Below the pieces are notes generated by a model, which did no database searches, was not told the origin of the DNA, and saw only the letters and a list, made by a program, of their open reading frames with translations. From Marivirga salinae (GTDB taxonomy: Bacteria; Bacteroidota; Bacteroidia; Cytophagales; Cyclobacteriaceae): a DNA stretch of 64,000 nt. A program made the translations under genes and the position numbers. The stretch spans positions 4,402,001 through 4,466,000 of the forward strand of contig NZ_CP129971.1 in assembly GCF_030503855.1 (NCBI RefSeq), written 5' to 3'. Shown here in pieces: positions 8,796 to 20,617 of this stretch. How positions within the stretch are numbered: position 1 is the first letter of the stretch; each line of letters starts with the position of its first letter.

Positions 8796-11700
8796 CCGGA
8801 ATATTATAAGTTTTAGGATCCTGACCTTTTGTATTTACAATAACAGCAGGGTTCTTAGTTTTATCTTTTGTATCGATAATAACTTTCTCTCTGTGTCCTG
8901 TTTGCTCATCAGATTCCTCTTTGTAGGTAATTCCTTCTTCAATACTTTCGAATTCAGTTACACCTTCAAATTCAGAAAGAATTACAGCATTATATGGATC
9001 CCAGAAACATAATTCCTGATCTTTTTCAACTTTTTCTCCTTCTTTAACCTTAAGTGTTGCACTGTAAGGAACATGATTACTCATCAATACTTTTTTGCTC
9101 TTAGGATCGATGATTTTGATTTCACCAGATCTTCCCATCACAACAGTTCTTGATTCGCCTTCATCATCCGTAGATTGAATAGCTCTTAAGTCTTCGAATT
9201 CTACAATACCACCAGTCTTCGCTTTTATAGTAGCTTCAACAGCAATGTTAGAAGCAGTACCCCCAACGTGGAAGGTTCTCAATGTTAACTGAGTACCTGG
9301 CTCACCGATTGATTGTGCTGCAATTACACCAACTGAATCACCTTTTTGAGCAATCTTAGATGTTGCTAAGTTTCTACCATAACACTTGCTACAAACTCCT
9401 TGACGAGTTTCACAAGTTAATACAGATCTTATTTCAACTTCTTCAATTAAAGCTTCATCAATTTTATCACAAATATCATCAGTGATAGTTTCACCTGATT
9501 CAACTATCAATTCCTCAGTTTGTGGATGGTAAACGTCATGAACACTCACTCTACCAAGAATACGCTCATATAGTGACTCAACAACTTCATCATTATCTTT
9601 TAATGCAGAAACATTCAATCCTCTTAAAGATCCACAATCCACATCATTCACAACAACATCCTGAGCAACATCAACAAGTCTTCTTGTTAAATAACCAGCA
9701 TCAGCAGTTTTCAATGCAGTATCGGCAAGACCTTTTCTAGCACCGTGAGTAGAGATAAAGTACTCAATAACATCCAATCCTTCACGGAAGTTAGATAAAA
9801 TTGGGTTTTCAATAATACCTCCTACTGAACCTGCTAGGTTTTTCTGTGGCTTAGCCATCAAACCTCTCATACCACCCAACTGACGAATCTGCTCTCTTGA
9901 ACCACGGGCTCCAGAGTGCATCATCATATAGATAGAGTTAAATCCTTGATTATCCTCTTCTAATTGTTGCATCAAGGTATTAGTCAATTGAGAGTTGATT
10001 CTAGTCCAAATATCAATTACCTGATTATAACGCTCATTATCTGTGATAAGACCCATTAGGTAATTGTTCCAAACTACATCAACTTCTTCCTTGGCTTGCT
10101 CCACTAAAGTATCTTTAACTTCAGGAACCATAATATCACCAAGTCCCATAGAAAGACCGCCCTTATAGGCACTCATGAATCCTAATTCTTTGATATTATC
10201 TAAGAAATTAGCCGTTTTAGCAGAACCCGCAATTTTATAAACGTGTGCAATTATACCTTGCAAGTTTTTCTTAGTCAATAATTGATCAATATAACCTACC
10301 TCTTCAGGTACGCTTTCATTGAAAATTACACGACCAGCAACTGTTTCTATTAACTTAGTTTCTAGCTCACCATCAGCATTTCGAACTTTAGTTCTCAATT
10401 TGATATTTGCATGCTTAGAAACTTTTTTCTCATTGATAGCAATAATTACTTCTTCAGAACTGTAAAAGCTTTTACCTTCTCCTAATACTGGCTCTTCTTT
10501 AGTAGATTTTCTACCTTTAGAAACATAATACAGACCCAAAACCATATCCTGAGAAGGAACAGTAATAGGTGCCCCGTTAGCCGGGTTTAATATATTATGA
10601 GAAGAAAGCATTAAAGTTGAAGCTTCCAAAATTGCTTCATGTCCTAAAGGAACGTGAACCGCCATTTGGTCACCATCAAAATCGGCATTAAATGCAGTAC
10701 ATGCTAATGGGTGTAACTGAATTGCTTTACCTTCAATCAATTTAGGTTGGAATGCTTGGATACCTAACCTGTGAAGTGTTGGAGCCCTGTTTAATAATAC
10801 AGGATGTCCTTTCATCACGTTCTCCAAAATATCCCAAACCACAGGGTCTTTTCTGTCAACAATCTTCTTAGCAGATTTAACAGTTTTAACAATTCCCCTT
10901 TCGATTAATTTTCTAATAATAAAAGGCTTGAAAAGCTCAGCTGCCATATTCTTAGGCAAACCACATTCGTGCATTTTCAATTCAGGTCCAACAACAATTA
11001 CTGAACGACCAGAATAATCCACCCTTTTACCTAATAAGTTTTGACGGAATCTACCTTGCTTTCCTTTCAACATATCTGAAAGTGATTTCAAGGCTCTGTT
11101 ACCATCAGATCTTACAGCATTTACTTTTCTAGAGTTATCAAACAATGAATCTACAGCTTCCTGCAACATCCTTTTTTCATTTCTAAGGATAACTTCAGGA
11201 GCTTTGATATCGATCAACCTTTTCAAACGGTTGTTTCTGATAATAACTCTTCTGTATAAATCATTTAAATCAGAAGTAGCAAATCTACCACCATCAAGAG
11301 GCACTAAAGGTCTCAATTCAGGCGGAATAACAGGTACCATTCTGATAATCATCCATTCCGGACGGTTTTCAATTCTTGTTCTAGCATCACGGAAAGCTTC
11401 CACTACTCTCAATCTTTTTAAAGCTTCTGCTTTTCTTTGCTGAGAAGTATCTGTAGCTGCTTGATGTCTTAATTCGTAAGAAAGCTCATCCAACTGGATT
11501 CTACCTAATAGCATATCCAAAGACTCCGCTCCCATTTTAGCTATAAACTTGTTTGGATCATCATCGTCTAACTTCTGATTTTCTGCAGGAAGCTTATCTA
11601 AGATATCTAAATATTCATCTTCCGTTAAGAAATCCATATAGGCAATTCCATCTTCTTCCTTAACACCCGGCTGGATTACTACATATCTTTCGTAGTAAAT

Positions 11701-12102
11701 AATCTGATCAAGCTTCTTGGTTGGTAAGCCTAAAAGATATCCGATTTTGTTCGGTAAAGATTTGAAATACCAAATATGAGCAACAGGCACTACCAATTCG
11801 ATATGGCCCATTCTCTCTCTACGAACTTTTTTCTCAGTTACTTCAACACCACATCTATCGCAAATGATGCCTTTGTATCTGATTCTTTTATATTTTCCAC
11901 AATGACATTCCCAATCTTTAACAGGACCAAATATTCTTTCACAGAATAGACCACCCATTTCGGGCTTATAAGTTCGGTAGTTAATGGTTTCAGGCTGAGT
12001 GACTTCACCATGAGAACTTTCCAGAATAGATTCTGGAGAAGCCAAACTAATGGTGATTTTGGAAAAGTCAGTGTTGATTTTTTTATTTTTTTTGAACGCC
12101 AT
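8773..12102 (-). CDS. rpoC: RNA polymerase beta' subunit, N-terminal part, stops at a frameshift
   Basis: Beta' carries the catalytic Mg site of RNA polymerase. I chose the ATG at 12102 ([13 protein letters not shown]), the normal family start; the frame stays open 15 codons upstream. Visible marks are the N-terminal zinc-binding region (CHCGKYKR with CDRCGVEV), the catalytic NADFDGDQ around residues 470-478, and the second cysteine cluster [13 protein letters not shown] near residue 900. The frame runs into TGA after [11 protein letters not shown], residue 1109, where homologues continue. It lies 51 bases after rpoB. Confidence 0.95.
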   Translation of the reverse strand: MAFKKNKKINTDFSKITISLASPESILESSHGEVTQPETINYRTYKPEMGGLFCERIFGPVKDWECHCGKYKRIRYKGIICDRCGVEVTEKKVRRERMGHIELVVPVAHIWYFKSLPNKIGYLLGLPTKKLDQIIYYERYVVIQPGVKEEDGIAYMDFLTEDEYLDILDKLPAENQKLDDDDPNKFIAKMGAESLDMLLGRIQLDELSYELRHQAATDTSQQRKAEALKRLRVVEAFRDARTRIENRPEWMIIRMVPVIPPELRPLVPLDGGRFATSDLNDLYRRVIIRNNRLKRLIDIKAPEVILRNEKRMLQEAVDSLFDNSRKVNAVRSDGNRALKSLSDMLKGKQGRFRQNLLGKRVDYSGRSVIVVGPELKMHECGLPKNMAAELFKPFIIRKLIERGIVKTVKSAKKIVDRKDPVVWDILENVMKGHPVLLNRAPTLHRLGIQAFQPKLIEGKAIQLHPLACTAFNADFDGDQMAVHVPLGHEAILEASTLMLSSHNILNPANGAPITVPSQDMVLGLYYVSKGRKSTKEEPVLGEGKSFYSSEEVIIAINEKKVSKHANIKLRTKVRNADGELETKLIETVAGRVIFNESVPEEVGYIDQLLTKKNLQGIIAHVYKIAGSAKTANFLDNIKELGFMSAYKGGLSMGLGDIMVPEVKDTLVEQAKEEVDVVWNNYLMGLITDNERYNQVIDIWTRINSQLTNTLMQQLEEDNQGFNSIYMMMHSGARGSREQIRQLGGMRGLMAKPQKNLAGSVGGIIENPILSNFREGLDVIEYFISTHGARKGLADTALKTADAGYLTRRLVDVAQDVVVNDVDCGSLRGLNVSALKDNDEVVESLYERILGRVSVHDVYHPQTEELIVESGETITDDICDKIDEALIEEVEIRSVLTCETRQGVCSKCYGRNLATSKIAQKGDSVGVIAAQSIGEPGTQLTLRTFHVGGTASNIAVEATIKAKTGGIVEFEDLRAIQSTDDEGESRTVVMGRSGEIKIIDPKSKKVLMSNHVPYSATLKVKEGEKVEKDQELCFWDPYNAVILSEFEGVTEFESIEEGITYKEESDEQTGHREKVIIDTKDKTKNPAVIVNTKGQDPKTYNIPVGAHMLC

Positions 12103-12119
12103 AATAAATGTATCTAAAT

Positions 12120-12137
12120 GGGGCCGGTTAAGGCCCC
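12120..12137 (-). other. GC-rich hairpin between rpoB and rpoC
   Basis: GGGGCC (12120-12125), a six-base loop and GGCCCC (12132-12137) form a perfect hairpin in the short rpoB-rpoC gap. There is no T-run, so it is not an intrinsic terminator. It is unusually GC-rich for this sequence. It could be an RNA-processing or pausing element; no function is shown. Confidence 0.6.
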
Positions 12138-12153
12138 GATAAAACAATTGAAA

Positions 12154-15100
12154 TTAGTCTAAAGTGATTTCCAATGCCAAACCTCTTAACTCATGAACCA
12201 ATACGTTGAATGATTCAGGAATATTTGGTTTACCCATATTTTCACCTTTTACTATCGCTTCATAGGCTTTAGCTCTACCAATTACATCATCTGATTTAAT
12301 TGTAAGAATCTCTTGAAGAACATGAGAAGCACCAAATGCCTCTAATGCCCAAACCTCCATCTCACCAAAACGCTGACCACCAAATTGAGCTTTACCACCC
12401 AATGGTTGTTGTGTAATTAATGAGTATGGTCCAATAGAACGAGCATGCATCTTGTCATCAATTAAGTGACCTAATTTCAGCATGTAAATCACCCCAACAG
12501 TAACTTTCTGATCGAATATATCACCAGTTAAACCATCATAAAGATGAGTTCTACCAAATTCTGGTAAACCTGCCTCGGCTAGTTCAGCTGAAACTTCGTC
12601 TGAAGTTGCACCATCAAAAATTGGAGTCGCATACTTACGACCTAATTTTAATCCAGCCCAACCTAATACAGTTTCATAAATCTGACCAATGTTCATCCTT
12701 GAAGGTACACCTAATGGATTCAATACGATATCAACTGGTGTTCCGTCTTCCAAGAAAGGCATATCTTCATCACGAACAATTTTGGCTACAACACCTTTAT
12801 TTCCGTGACGACCCGCCATTTTATCTCCTACTTTCAATTTACGTTTCTTAGCAACATAAACTTTAGCAAGTTGAACGATACCTGCTGGCAATTCATCCCC
12901 CACTTCAATAGTGAATCTTTCTCTCTTGAATTTACCTGCGATTTCGTTTCTTCTCTTGTTATAATTTCTAACTAAATCAACGATAAGCTTATTCGTGTTA
13001 TCATCATTAGTCCAGTTATCCAAGATCAAATCAGAAATCAAGTTAACTTCTTCAGGAACATTGTAGTTACTCTCATCTCTGTAGATATTTTTTTCAGGGA
13101 ATAAGTTCTTTTCAATGTTATTCTGAGTGAATTTAACACCTTTACTCATGATCTCGTCACCAAACTTATGCTTGATTCCTTGACAAGTTTTACCTTCAAG
13201 TAAAGTCGCTAATTTTTCGATCTTAAGATTTCTCAATTTCAATAATTGACGGCTATATTCTTTAGCCAAAACAACTACTTCTTTTTTAGCGTCAGCTCTT
13301 CCATCCTTATCCTTTTTGTGTCTAGCAAAAAGTTTAGTATCAATAACAACACCTCTTAACGATGGAGAAGCTTTCATAGAAGCATCTTTAACATCACCAG
13401 CTTTATCACCGAAGATGGCTCTTAAGAGCTTCTCTTCAGGAGTTGGATCAGTTTCACCTTTAGGGGTGATTTTACCTATAAGAATATCCCCTTCTTTGAT
13501 TTCAGTACCAGTTCTGATGATACCGTTTTCGTCAAGGTTTTTAACTGCTTCTTCACTAACATTAGGGATTTCAGAAGTTAATTCTTCTTCTCCACGTTTA
13601 GTGTCTCTTACTTCTAGTTCAAATTCTTCAATATGAATAGAAGTAAATATATCATCTCGAACAACTCTTTCAGAAATTACAATGGCATCCTCAAAGTTGT
13701 AACCTTGCCATGGCATAAATGCCACTTTCATGTTACGACCGATAGCTAATTCACCTTTTTCAGTTGCATAACCATCGCAAAGAATTTGACCTTTTTTTAC
13801 TTTATCATTCTTATAAACAAGTGGTCTAAGATTGATAGTTGTATTTTGGTTAGTTCTTCTGAATTTGATTAAATCATAAACTCTTTCATCATCTTCGAAA
13901 GAAACTAATTCCTCTTCATCATTCATGTCGTATTTCACGACAATTTTAGTAGCATCTACAAAAACAACAACTCCGTCTTTTTCTGCTACAATCATTGATC
14001 TAGAATCTCTAGCAACTCTTCCTTCAAGACCAGTACCTACGATTGGTGCTTCTGGTCTTAATAATGGAACTGCTTGACGCTGCATGTTTGATCCCATCAA
14101 AGCTCTGTTTGCATCATCATGTTCCAAGAAAGGAATCATAGAAGCTGCAACCGATACAATTTGGTTAGGCGCAATATCCATGTATGAAAGCTCTTTTGGC
14201 TCTAATACTGGGAAGTCACCTTCAAATCTTGCTTTAACTCTATCGTTTAGATACTTACCTGAATCGTCAATTGGTGCATTTGCTTGAGCAATGTTGTGAT
14301 CATCTTCCTCTTCAGCAGTAAGGTATAATACATTACCACTCATATCCACTTTACCACCTTCAACTTTTCTGTACGGAGTTTCAATGAAACCCATACCGTT
14401 TACTTTGGCATGAACACATAGTGAAGAAATCAAACCAATGTTTGGACCTTCAGGAGTTTCAATGGTACATAATCTACCATAGTGAGTATAATGAACATCA
14501 CGAACCTCAAAACCAGCACGCTCTCTAGAAAGACCACCAGGTCCTAAGGCTGACATTCTTCTTTTATGAGTTACTTCAGATAATGGATTCGTTTGATCCA
14601 TAAACTGAGAAAGCTGATTGGTTCCAAAGAATGAATTGATTACAGAAGACAATGTTCTAGCGTTGATCAAATCAACTGGTTTAAAGTCTTCGTTATCTCT
14701 AACATTCATTCTTTCACGGATTGTTCTAGCCATTCTAGCTAAACCAACACCAAACTGAGCATATAACTGCTCCCCTACTGTTCTAACTCTTCTGTTACTT
14801 AAGTGGTCAATATCATCAACTATAGCTTTAGAGTTGATCAAGCCAATTAGATATTTAACGATGTGGATGATATCCACTTTAGTTAATACCTTAGTTTCAG
14901 CATCAATATCTAAACCTAATTTTTTGTTGATTCTGTATCTACCAACTTCACCTAAGTCATATCTTTTCTCTGAGAAGAAAAGATTTTGAATAATTTCTCT
15001 AGCTGTTGCTTCATCAGGAGCCTCAGTATTACGTAGTTGACGATAAATTTGCTCTACCGCTTCTTTTTCTGAGTTAGAGTTATCCTTTTGAAGTGTATTA

Positions 15101-16026
15101 TAAACGATGCTATAATCAGTGATATTTACATCAGTACGGTGAAGAATGATCGATTTAACACCAGCATCTATAATTAAGTCTATGTCTTCTTCTTCTATTA
15201 CAGAATCTCTTTCTAAAAGAACTTCATTTCTGTCGATAGATACAACTTCACCTGTATCTTCATCCACGAAATCTTCTGTCCAAGTTTTAAGAACTCTAGC
15301 CGCTAGTTTTCTTCCGATAACTTTCTTAAGTGCTGCTTTAGTTCCATCTACTTCTTCAGACAAATTGAAAAGATCTAAAATATCTTTATCAGAACCATAC
15401 CCGATGGCACGTAACAAAGTAGTTACAGGGAATTTTTTCTTTCTGTCGATGTAGGCATACATGACATTATTCACATCGGTAGCAAATTCTATCCAAGAAC
15501 CTTTAAAAGGAATAATTCTGGCTGAATATAATTTAGTTCCGTTTGTGTGCTTACTTTGAGCAAAGAAAACACCAGGAGATCTGTGTAATTGAGATACAAT
15601 TACACGCTCAGCTCCATTAATAATAAATGAGCCTTTTTCGGTCATGTAAGGGATGTTCCCTAAAAAAACCTCTTGCTCAATGGTTTCAAAGTCTTCGTTG
15701 TCCTCATCATTGCAAATCAAACGTAGTTTTGCTTTTAAAGGAACAGAATAAGTTAACCCTCTATCAATACATCCATCGATATCATACTTTGGTGGATCTA
15801 CAAGATAATCAACGAATTCCAGTACGAAATTCTCTCTGGAATCGGAGATAGGAAAGTTTTCTTGAAATACTTTAAAAATTCCTTCTTCAGCTCGTTTTTC
15901 AGCGGGAGTTTCCAATTGGAAAAAATCCTGGAAAGATTGGAGTTGAACATCAAGGAAATCAGGGTAATCAATAACTGTTTTAATAGACGAGAAATTGATT
16001 CTTTCAGATTGATTTATATTAGCCAA
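12154..16026 (-). CDS. rpoB: RNA polymerase beta subunit
   Basis: Beta forms the other half of the polymerase active cleft. The 1290-residue protein starts [14 protein letters not shown] and ends with the conserved clamp-connecting segment [12 protein letters not shown]. The rifampicin-binding stretch reads [20 protein letters not shown], with the usual Q, D, H and S positions present, so a sensitive form is expected. It lies behind rplL with a long hairpin between them (16111-16153). The length fits Bacteroidota beta subunits. Confidence 0.98.
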   Translation of the reverse strand: MANINQSERINFSSIKTVIDYPDFLDVQLQSFQDFFQLETPAEKRAEEGIFKVFQENFPISDSRENFVLEFVDYLVDPPKYDIDGCIDRGLTYSVPLKAKLRLICNDEDNEDFETIEQEVFLGNIPYMTEKGSFIINGAERVIVSQLHRSPGVFFAQSKHTNGTKLYSARIIPFKGSWIEFATDVNNVMYAYIDRKKKFPVTTLLRAIGYGSDKDILDLFNLSEEVDGTKAALKKVIGRKLAARVLKTWTEDFVDEDTGEVVSIDRNEVLLERDSVIEEEDIDLIIDAGVKSIILHRTDVNITDYSIVYNTLQKDNSNSEKEAVEQIYRQLRNTEAPDEATAREIIQNLFFSEKRYDLGEVGRYRINKKLGLDIDAETKVLTKVDIIHIVKYLIGLINSKAIVDDIDHLSNRRVRTVGEQLYAQFGVGLARMARTIRERMNVRDNEDFKPVDLINARTLSSVINSFFGTNQLSQFMDQTNPLSEVTHKRRMSALGPGGLSRERAGFEVRDVHYTHYGRLCTIETPEGPNIGLISSLCVHAKVNGMGFIETPYRKVEGGKVDMSGNVLYLTAEEEDDHNIAQANAPIDDSGKYLNDRVKARFEGDFPVLEPKELSYMDIAPNQIVSVAASMIPFLEHDDANRALMGSNMQRQAVPLLRPEAPIVGTGLEGRVARDSRSMIVAEKDGVVVFVDATKIVVKYDMNDEEELVSFEDDERVYDLIKFRRTNQNTTINLRPLVYKNDKVKKGQILCDGYATEKGELAIGRNMKVAFMPWQGYNFEDAIVISERVVRDDIFTSIHIEEFELEVRDTKRGEEELTSEIPNVSEEAVKNLDENGIIRTGTEIKEGDILIGKITPKGETDPTPEEKLLRAIFGDKAGDVKDASMKASPSLRGVVIDTKLFARHKKDKDGRADAKKEVVVLAKEYSRQLLKLRNLKIEKLATLLEGKTCQGIKHKFGDEIMSKGVKFTQNNIEKNLFPEKNIYRDESNYNVPEEVNLISDLILDNWTNDDNTNKLIVDLVRNYNKRRNEIAGKFKRERFTIEVGDELPAGIVQLAKVYVAKKRKLKVGDKMAGRHGNKGVVAKIVRDEDMPFLEDGTPVDIVLNPLGVPSRMNIGQIYETVLGWAGLKLGRKYATPIFDGATSDEVSAELAEAGLPEFGRTHLYDGLTGDIFDQKVTVGVIYMLKLGHLIDDKMHARSIGPYSLITQQPLGGKAQFGGQRFGEMEVWALEAFGASHVLQEILTIKSDDVIGRAKAYEAIVKGENMGKPNIPESFNVLVHELRGLALEITLD

Positions 16027-16106
16027 GGCTCTGAATATTTAAAGTTTTTGTAATTCTTAAAAGTGCATTTTAGCACTATCCTGCTTCTTAAATTAGTACA
16101 AACAGG

Positions 16107-16153
16107 AAAAGACCTGACCACGAAAACGAAATATCGTTCTCGGGGACCAGGCC
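16107..16153 (-). terminator. Attenuator-like hairpin between rplL and rpoB
   Basis: On the minus strand the segments 16153-16134 and 16129-16111 pair over about 18 positions with a few G-U pairs and one bulge, followed by TTTTCCTG. The form is that of an intrinsic terminator in the 172-base rplL-rpoB gap. A partial terminator at this joint is known in E. coli, where it lowers rpoBC expression relative to L7/L12; the same role is inferred here. Confidence 0.7.
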
Positions 16154-16198
16154 TAATTTCTTGGGCAGAAATCAGTTAACCCTTTCAGGATCAACTTA

Positions 16199-16573
16199 TT
16201 ACTTTAATTCAACTTCTGCTCCAGCTTCTTCAAGTTGCTTTTTAAGCGCCTCTGCTTCGTCTTTAGCTACTCCTTCTTTTACTGCTTTAGGAGCACCATC
16301 AACTAATTCTTTTGCTTCTTTCAAGCCTAAACCTGTTAATTCTTTAACAGCTTTTACAACTTGTAATTTAGCAGCACCTGCAGAAGTTAATACAACATCA
16401 AAAGATGTTTTTTCTTCAGCAGCTTCTCCGCCACCACCACCAGCTGCCATTACAGGCGCAGCTGCTGCAGCAGGTTCGATACCGTGTGTTTCTTTTAGGT
16501 AATCAGCAAGTTCATTAACTTCTTTTACTGTTAATTCTACTAATTGATCTCCAATTGCTTTGATATCAGCCAT
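16199..16573 (-). CDS. rplL: 50S ribosomal protein L7/L12
   Basis: L7/L12 forms the flexible stalk that recruits translation factors. The 124-residue protein has the N-terminal dimer domain (about 1-35), an Ala/Gly-rich hinge (about 36-55, [15 protein letters not shown]) and the C-terminal factor-binding domain with [16 protein letters not shown]. It follows rplJ by 47 bases and precedes a hairpin before rpoB. Confidence 0.98.
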   Translation of the reverse strand: MADIKAIGDQLVELTVKEVNELADYLKETHGIEPAAAAAPVMAAGGGGGEAAEEKTSFDVVLTSAGAAKLQVVKAVKELTGLGLKEAKELVDGAPKAVKEGVAKDEAEALKKQLEEAGAEVELK

Positions 16574-16620
16574 GATTGTATTATTTAAATTTTAATGATT
16601 TTGTTCTAGTAATTTGTTAA

Positions 16621-17151
16621 TTATTGTGCTCTTTCTTCAAGTGCTTTTACTAATCCTGACACCGTATGTCCTCCGCTCTGTAGAGCAGAAATAACATTCT
16701 TAGCAGGTGATTGCAATAGACCAACAATATCGCCAAGCATATCTTTCTTAGATTTAAGCTCGCTTAATGGCGTTAAGTGTTCTGCACCTACATAAATATC
16801 AGTATCTATAGCAGCAGCTTTGAATAAAGGCTTTTCTATACTATTCTTCTTATGAAATTCTTTAATAGCCTTAGCAGGTGCGTTACCCACTTCAGGAGAA
16901 AATAGAATTCCTGAGAAACCTTTTAATGCTCCAAATATTTCAGAATAATCTACTTCTTGCTTTTCCAATGCTTTCTGAATTAAAGAGTTCTTCACTACTT
17001 TATATTCTAAGCCCTTTTCATAACACAATTGACGAAAAGTATTGGTCTGCGAAACAGTCATTCCTGAACCATCAGCCAGATAAAAATGCGGGTATTCCGC
17101 GAATTTCTCTGTAAGTTCCTCTATAAGTTGTCCTTTTTCTTTTTTATTCAT
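16621..17151 (-). CDS. rplJ: 50S ribosomal protein L10
   Basis: L10 anchors L7/L12 dimers to 23S rRNA. The 176-residue protein has the N-terminal rRNA-binding domain with NTFRQLCYEKGLEYKVVKNS at about residues 37-56, and a C-terminal helix (GHTVSGLVKALEERAQ) that carries L12. It starts one base after rplA, so there is no room for an L10 autoregulatory leader between them. Confidence 0.97.
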   Translation of the reverse strand: MNKKEKGQLIEELTEKFAEYPHFYLADGSGMTVSQTNTFRQLCYEKGLEYKVVKNSLIQKALEKQEVDYSEIFGALKGFSGILFSPEVGNAPAKAIKEFHKKNSIEKPLFKAAAIDTDIYVGAEHLTPLSELKSKKDMLGDIVGLLQSPAKNVISALQSGGHTVSGLVKALEERAQ

Positions 17152-17152
17152 A

Positions 17153-17851
17153 TTAAATTCCAGCTATAGAGTTTTTATCAATTGAGATTCCCTTGCTCAT
17201 CGTAGATGACATGGTCATACTCATGAAATAAGTACCTTTAGAAGAAGCTGGTTTCAGCTTCGCTAAAGTTTGAATTAATTCATTAGCATTCTCAGTAATT
17301 TTCTCTTTCGAGAAGGAAGCTTTACCAATACTAGCGTGAATAATCCCGAACTTGTCCACTTTAAAATCAATTTTACCTGATTTTACTTCTTGGACAGCTT
17401 TTCCAACATCAAGCGTAACAGTTCCTGATTTTGGATTCGGCATAAGGCCTCTTGGCCCTAGCACTTTACCTAACCGCCCTACTTTTGCCATAACAGTAGG
17501 CATGGTTACGATAACATCAATATCTGTCCAACCACCTTCGATTTTTTTGATAAAATCATCTAATCCAACGTAGTCAGCTCCAGCATCTTTAGCTTCCTGC
17601 TCTTTGTCAGGAGTAACTAAAGCTAAAACTTTAATATCTTTACCAGTACCATGTGGAAGTGCAACAACACCCCTTACCATTTGATCAGCTTTTCGAGGGT
17701 CAACTCCTAATCTTATGTCTAGGTCAACTGAAGCATCAAACTTGGTAGTTGTAATTTCTTTCACTAGAGAAGAAGCCTCAGCTAAAGCATAAGCTTTAGT
17801 CGGATCTATTTTCTCAGCTGCAATTTTTTGATTTTTAGTAAGCTTTGCCAT
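17153..17851 (-). CDS. rplA: 50S ribosomal protein L1
   Basis: L1 forms the mobile stalk at the E site. The 232-residue protein has the conserved [14 protein letters not shown] motif near residues 131-144 and the [20 protein letters not shown] segment after it. It follows rplK by 12 bases and precedes rplJ by one base. Confidence 0.98.
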   Translation of the reverse strand: MAKLTKNQKIAAEKIDPTKAYALAEASSLVKEITTTKFDASVDLDIRLGVDPRKADQMVRGVVALPHGTGKDIKVLALVTPDKEQEAKDAGADYVGLDDFIKKIEGGWTDIDVIVTMPTVMAKVGRLGKVLGPRGLMPNPKSGTVTLDVGKAVQEVKSGKIDFKVDKFGIIHASIGKASFSKEKITENANELIQTLAKLKPASSKGTYFMSMTMSSTMSKGISIDKNSIAGI

Positions 17852-17863
17852 TTTACCTATTTT

Positions 17864-18307
17864 TTAAGATTTCCAAGGAGCAGTTCCTGTAACTTTAATA
17901 CCCATACTTCTTGCAGTACCTGCAACTTGACGCATGGCTGATTCAATTTTAAATGCATTTAAATCAGTCATCTTGGTTTCAGCGATTTCTTTCACTTGAT
18001 CCCAAGTTACAGTACCAACCTTAATACGGTTTGGCTCAGCAGAACCTTTTTTCTTTTTAGAAGCATCTAATAAAAGTACCGGAGCTGGAGGAGTTTTAAT
18101 TACAAAATCAAAAGACTTGTCTTTATAAATTGTAATTACTACTGGCAATACTTGCCCAGCTTTCTCTTGAGTTCTTCCATTAAATTGCTTACAGAACTCC
18201 ATTATGTTCAGTCCTTTACTACCTAATGCAGGACCAACGGGAGGTGACGGGTTTGCTGCCCCTCCTTTAATCTGTAATTTCAGATATCCACTTATTTCCT
18301 TAGCCAT
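17864..18307 (-). CDS. rplK: 50S ribosomal protein L11
   Basis: L11 binds the GTPase-associated centre of 23S rRNA. The 147-residue protein has the proline-rich N-terminal motif [20 protein letters not shown] at about residues 20-39 and an RNA-binding C-terminal domain ending [13 protein letters not shown]. It starts four bases after nusG, as in most bacteria. Confidence 0.98.
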   Translation of the reverse strand: MAKEISGYLKLQIKGGAANPSPPVGPALGSKGLNIMEFCKQFNGRTQEKAGQVLPVVITIYKDKSFDFVIKTPPAPVLLLDASKKKKGSAEPNRIKVGTVTWDQVKEIAETKMTDLNAFKIESAMRQVAGTARSMGIKVTGTAPWKS

Positions 18308-18311
18308 CTTG

Positions 18312-18863
18312 CTATTCTGTTTTTTCTACTTGCATGTAATTCAATTCAACCGGAGTATTTCGTCCAAAGATTTTAACCATAACATTTAGTTTCTTTCTTT
18401 CTTCAAAAACCTCCTCTACGGATCCGGTGAAACCACTGAATGGTCCATCCATCACTTTCACTGATTCTCCTATTATATAAGGAGTGCTCAGTTTTTCATC
18501 CATCTCTTCAGTTTCATCAACCTTTCCGAGTATACGATTCACTTCATTTTGTCTTAAAGGAACCGGTTCTTTTTCATCACCTTGCCCACCAAGGAAACCA
18601 ATTACTCCTGGAATACTAGTGATCACGTGATGCGCTTCTCCGTGAGAAATATCAGCTGATACAAAAACATACCCTGGAAAGAAATTCTTTTCCCTGACAC
18701 GCTTTTTACCATTCCTCATTTCATATACCTTTTCTGTAGGAATGAGAATTTGAGGAATAAATTCTTCTATTTTTTGTCGAGCAATCTCGTTTTCAAGATA
18801 AGTTCTAATCTTCTTCTCTTGACCACTAATTACTCTTAAAACGTACCATTTATATTCTGACAT
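18312..18863 (-). CDS. nusG: Transcription elongation and antitermination factor NusG
   Basis: NusG binds RNA polymerase and links it to ribosomes or Rho. The 183-residue protein has the NGN domain (about 1-115; [19 protein letters not shown] at the start and FFPGYVFV in the middle) and a C-terminal KOW domain with [20 protein letters not shown]. No inserted domain is seen. It lies 21 bases after secE. Confidence 0.97.
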   Translation of the reverse strand: MSEYKWYVLRVISGQEKKIRTYLENEIARQKIEEFIPQILIPTEKVYEMRNGKKRVREKNFFPGYVFVSADISHGEAHHVITSIPGVIGFLGGQGDEKEPVPLRQNEVNRILGKVDETEEMDEKLSTPYIIGESVKVMDGPFSGFTGSVEEVFEERKKLNVMVKIFGRNTPVELNYMQVEKTE

Positions 18864-18884
18864 TATCTCAATATATCTTAAATG

Positions 18885-19076
18885 CTAAAATGCATTATAA
18901 AACCACTCCATCGCATTATCAAATGCCAAATCAATAACACCAATCAAAAGGGCAAAAATCAAAGCACCAACCAACACCAAAATAGAACTATTTTGAAGTT
19001 TACTATAAGGTGGCCATGTTACTTTATATCGCATTTCTGACCACGAATCTTTTATGAATAAGCTTAATTTTTGCAT
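18885..19076 (-). CDS. secE: Preprotein translocase subunit SecE
   Basis: SecE is the small membrane subunit of the SecYEG channel. I chose the ATG at 19076, giving 63 residues that start MQKLSLFIKDSWSEM. The cytosolic amphipathic helix has the family motif RYKVTWPP, followed by one membrane segment (about residues 32-52). The frame is open 17 codons further upstream, but that would run into tRNA-Trp. The single-span form is normal outside enterobacteria. Confidence 0.95.
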   Translation of the reverse strand: MQKLSLFIKDSWSEMRYKVTWPPYSKLQNSSILVLVGALIFALLIGVIDLAFDNAMEWFYNAF

Positions 19077-19096
19077 CTTATTATATGTTAAAATTG

Positions 19097-19169
19097 CACG
19101 GGTGGAGGGACTCGAACCCCCAGCCAATGGTTTTGGAGACCACTACTCTACCAATTGAGCTACACCCGT
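19097..19169 (-). tRNA. tRNA-Trp (CCA)
   Basis: The 73-base cloverleaf has acceptor arms ACGGGTG / CACCCGT, D-arm GTAGCTCAATTGG, an anticodon loop with CCA, and TTCGAGT in the T-arm. The discriminator is G and the 3' CCA is not encoded. It lies between tuf and secE, a place where trpT is common. Confidence 0.97.
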
Positions 19170-19197
19170 ATTTACCAATGCAACTCAAAATGGTCTG

Positions 19198-19229
19198 CAA
19201 AGGTAGATAAAAGTTTTATAAGAAACAAA
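19198..19229 (-). promoter_or_regulatory. Promoter of the tRNA-Trp-secE-nusG-rpl-rpoBC unit
   Basis: TTTG (19229-19226), 20 bases, then TACCTTTG (19205-19198) on the minus strand match the Bacteroidota promoter form. The predicted start is near 19192, about 23 bases before tRNA-Trp. The -33 element overlaps the foot of the tuf terminator. Confidence 0.8.
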
Positions 19230-19257
19230 TGCGCTCCCAATATTTCGAGAGCGCATT
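19226..19257 (-). terminator. Terminator after tuf
   Basis: AATGCGCTC (19228-19236) and GAGCGCATT (19249-19257) form a perfect 9-bp stem with a 12-base loop, 28 bases after the tuf stop. On the minus strand it is followed by a T-rich stretch (TTTGTTTCTT). Its foot overlaps the -33 element of the next promoter. Confidence 0.85.
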
Positions 19258-19284
19258 GTTTAATTTATTACTATATCTTAAGTA

Positions 19285-20472
19285 TTAGTCTAAGATTTCT
19301 GTTACCTGACCAGCACCTACTGTTCTACCACCTTCACGAATAGCGAAACGTAAACCTTTTTCACAAGCAACCTTATTGATCAATTTAACTTCGATCGTAA
19401 CGTTATCACCAGGCATAACCATTTCTACGTTCTCAGGAAGTGTGATTTCACCAGTTACATCAGTAGTTCTCAAATAGAACTGTGGACGGTATCTGTTAAA
19501 GAATGGAGTGTGACGTCCACCTTCATCTTTAGAAAGAACGTAAACCTCAGCTTTGAAATGAGCATGTGGAGTTACAGAACCTGGCTTACAGATAATCATA
19601 CCTCTTTTGATTTGAGCTTTTTCAATACCTCTTAACAAAAGACCAACGTTATCACCAGCTTCACCCCTATCTAATATTTTACGGAACATTTCAACACCAG
19701 TCACAGTAGACTTTAAGTTTTCAGCTCCCATACCGATTAAATCAACAGCATCTCCAGTGTTAGTCACACCTCTTTCGATTCTTCCTGTTGCAACAGTACC
19801 ACGACCAGTAATAGAGAATACATCCTCAACTGGCATCAAGAAATCTTTGTCAGTTAAACGCTCTGGTAATGGAATATAATCATCAACAGCTTGCATTAAC
19901 TCATCAATTTTAGCAACCCACTCAGCTTCACCGTTAAGTGCACCAAGAGCAGATCCTGAAATTACAGGAAGATCATCACCTGGGAAGTCATAGAAAGAAA
20001 GTAATTCTCTTACTTCCATCTCAACTAACTCTAATAACTCTTCATCGTCAACCAAATCTACTTTGTTTAAGAAAGCAACAACAGCAGGAACACCTACCTG
20101 ACGAGCTAAAAGGATGTGCTCACGAGTTTGAGGCATTGGTCCATCAGTAGCGGCAACCACTAAGATAGCACCATCCATTTGTGCAGCACCAGTAACCATG
20201 TTTTTCACATAATCCGCGTGACCTGGACAGTCAACGTGTGCGTAGTGACGGTTAGCAGTAGCATACTCAACGTGAGAAGAGTTAATTGTAATACCCCTTT
20301 CTTTTTCTTCAGGAGCGTTATCAATTGATGAGAAGTCTCTCATCTCTGCAAATCCTTTATCAGACAATACTTTACAGATTGCAGCAGTTAATGTAGTTTT
20401 ACCATGATCCACGTGACCGATAGTTCCGATATTCACGTGTGGTTTCGAACGGTCAAAGGTTTCTTTAGCCAT
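19285..20472 (-). CDS. tuf: Translation elongation factor Tu
   Basis: EF-Tu brings aminoacyl-tRNA to the ribosome as a GTP complex. The 395-residue protein has GHVDHGKTT at residues 19-27, [20 protein letters not shown], and NKVDLVDD as the G4 motif. All three domains are present and it ends [11 protein letters not shown]. It lies 60 bases downstream of a three-tRNA cluster and is probably co-transcribed with it. Confidence 0.98.
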   Translation of the reverse strand: MAKETFDRSKPHVNIGTIGHVDHGKTTLTAAICKVLSDKGFAEMRDFSSIDNAPEEKERGITINSSHVEYATANRHYAHVDCPGHADYVKNMVTGAAQMDGAILVVAATDGPMPQTREHILLARQVGVPAVVAFLNKVDLVDDEELLELVEMEVRELLSFYDFPGDDLPVISGSALGALNGEAEWVAKIDELMQAVDDYIPLPERLTDKDFLMPVEDVFSITGRGTVATGRIERGVTNTGDAVDLIGMGAENLKSTVTGVEMFRKILDRGEAGDNVGLLLRGIEKAQIKRGMIICKPGSVTPHAHFKAEVYVLSKDEGGRHTPFFNRYRPQFYLRTTDVTGEITLPENVEMVMPGDNVTIEVKLINKVACEKGLRFAIREGGRTVGAGQVTEILD

Positions 20473-20532
20473 ATTTGAAAAATCCTCAGTTTAGTTAAAA
20501 TTTATAATATATTTATTCAATAACACTGATTG

Positions 20533-20604
20533 AGCCAACGAGGGGATTTGAACCCCCGACCTCTTCCTTACCAAGGAAGCACTCTACCCCTGAGCTACAT
20601 CGGC
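20533..20604 (-). tRNA. tRNA-Thr (GGT)
   Basis: The 72-base cloverleaf starts GCCGATGTAGCTC, has anticodon stem CTTCC with loop TTGGTAA (anticodon GGT), and T-arm GGGTTCAAATCCC. The acceptor has G-U pairs. The discriminator is T and CCA is not encoded. It is the last tRNA before tuf. Confidence 0.95.
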
Positions 20605-20617
20605 TTGAAATCATTCA

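Noticed and set aside
16574..17152. L10 autoregulatory leader or L1 operator
   Set aside because: The rplA-rplJ gap is one base, and no leader fold precedes rplJ.
19077..19127. Longer SecE start
   Set aside because: The extension would overlap tRNA-Trp and adds no SecE-like residues.
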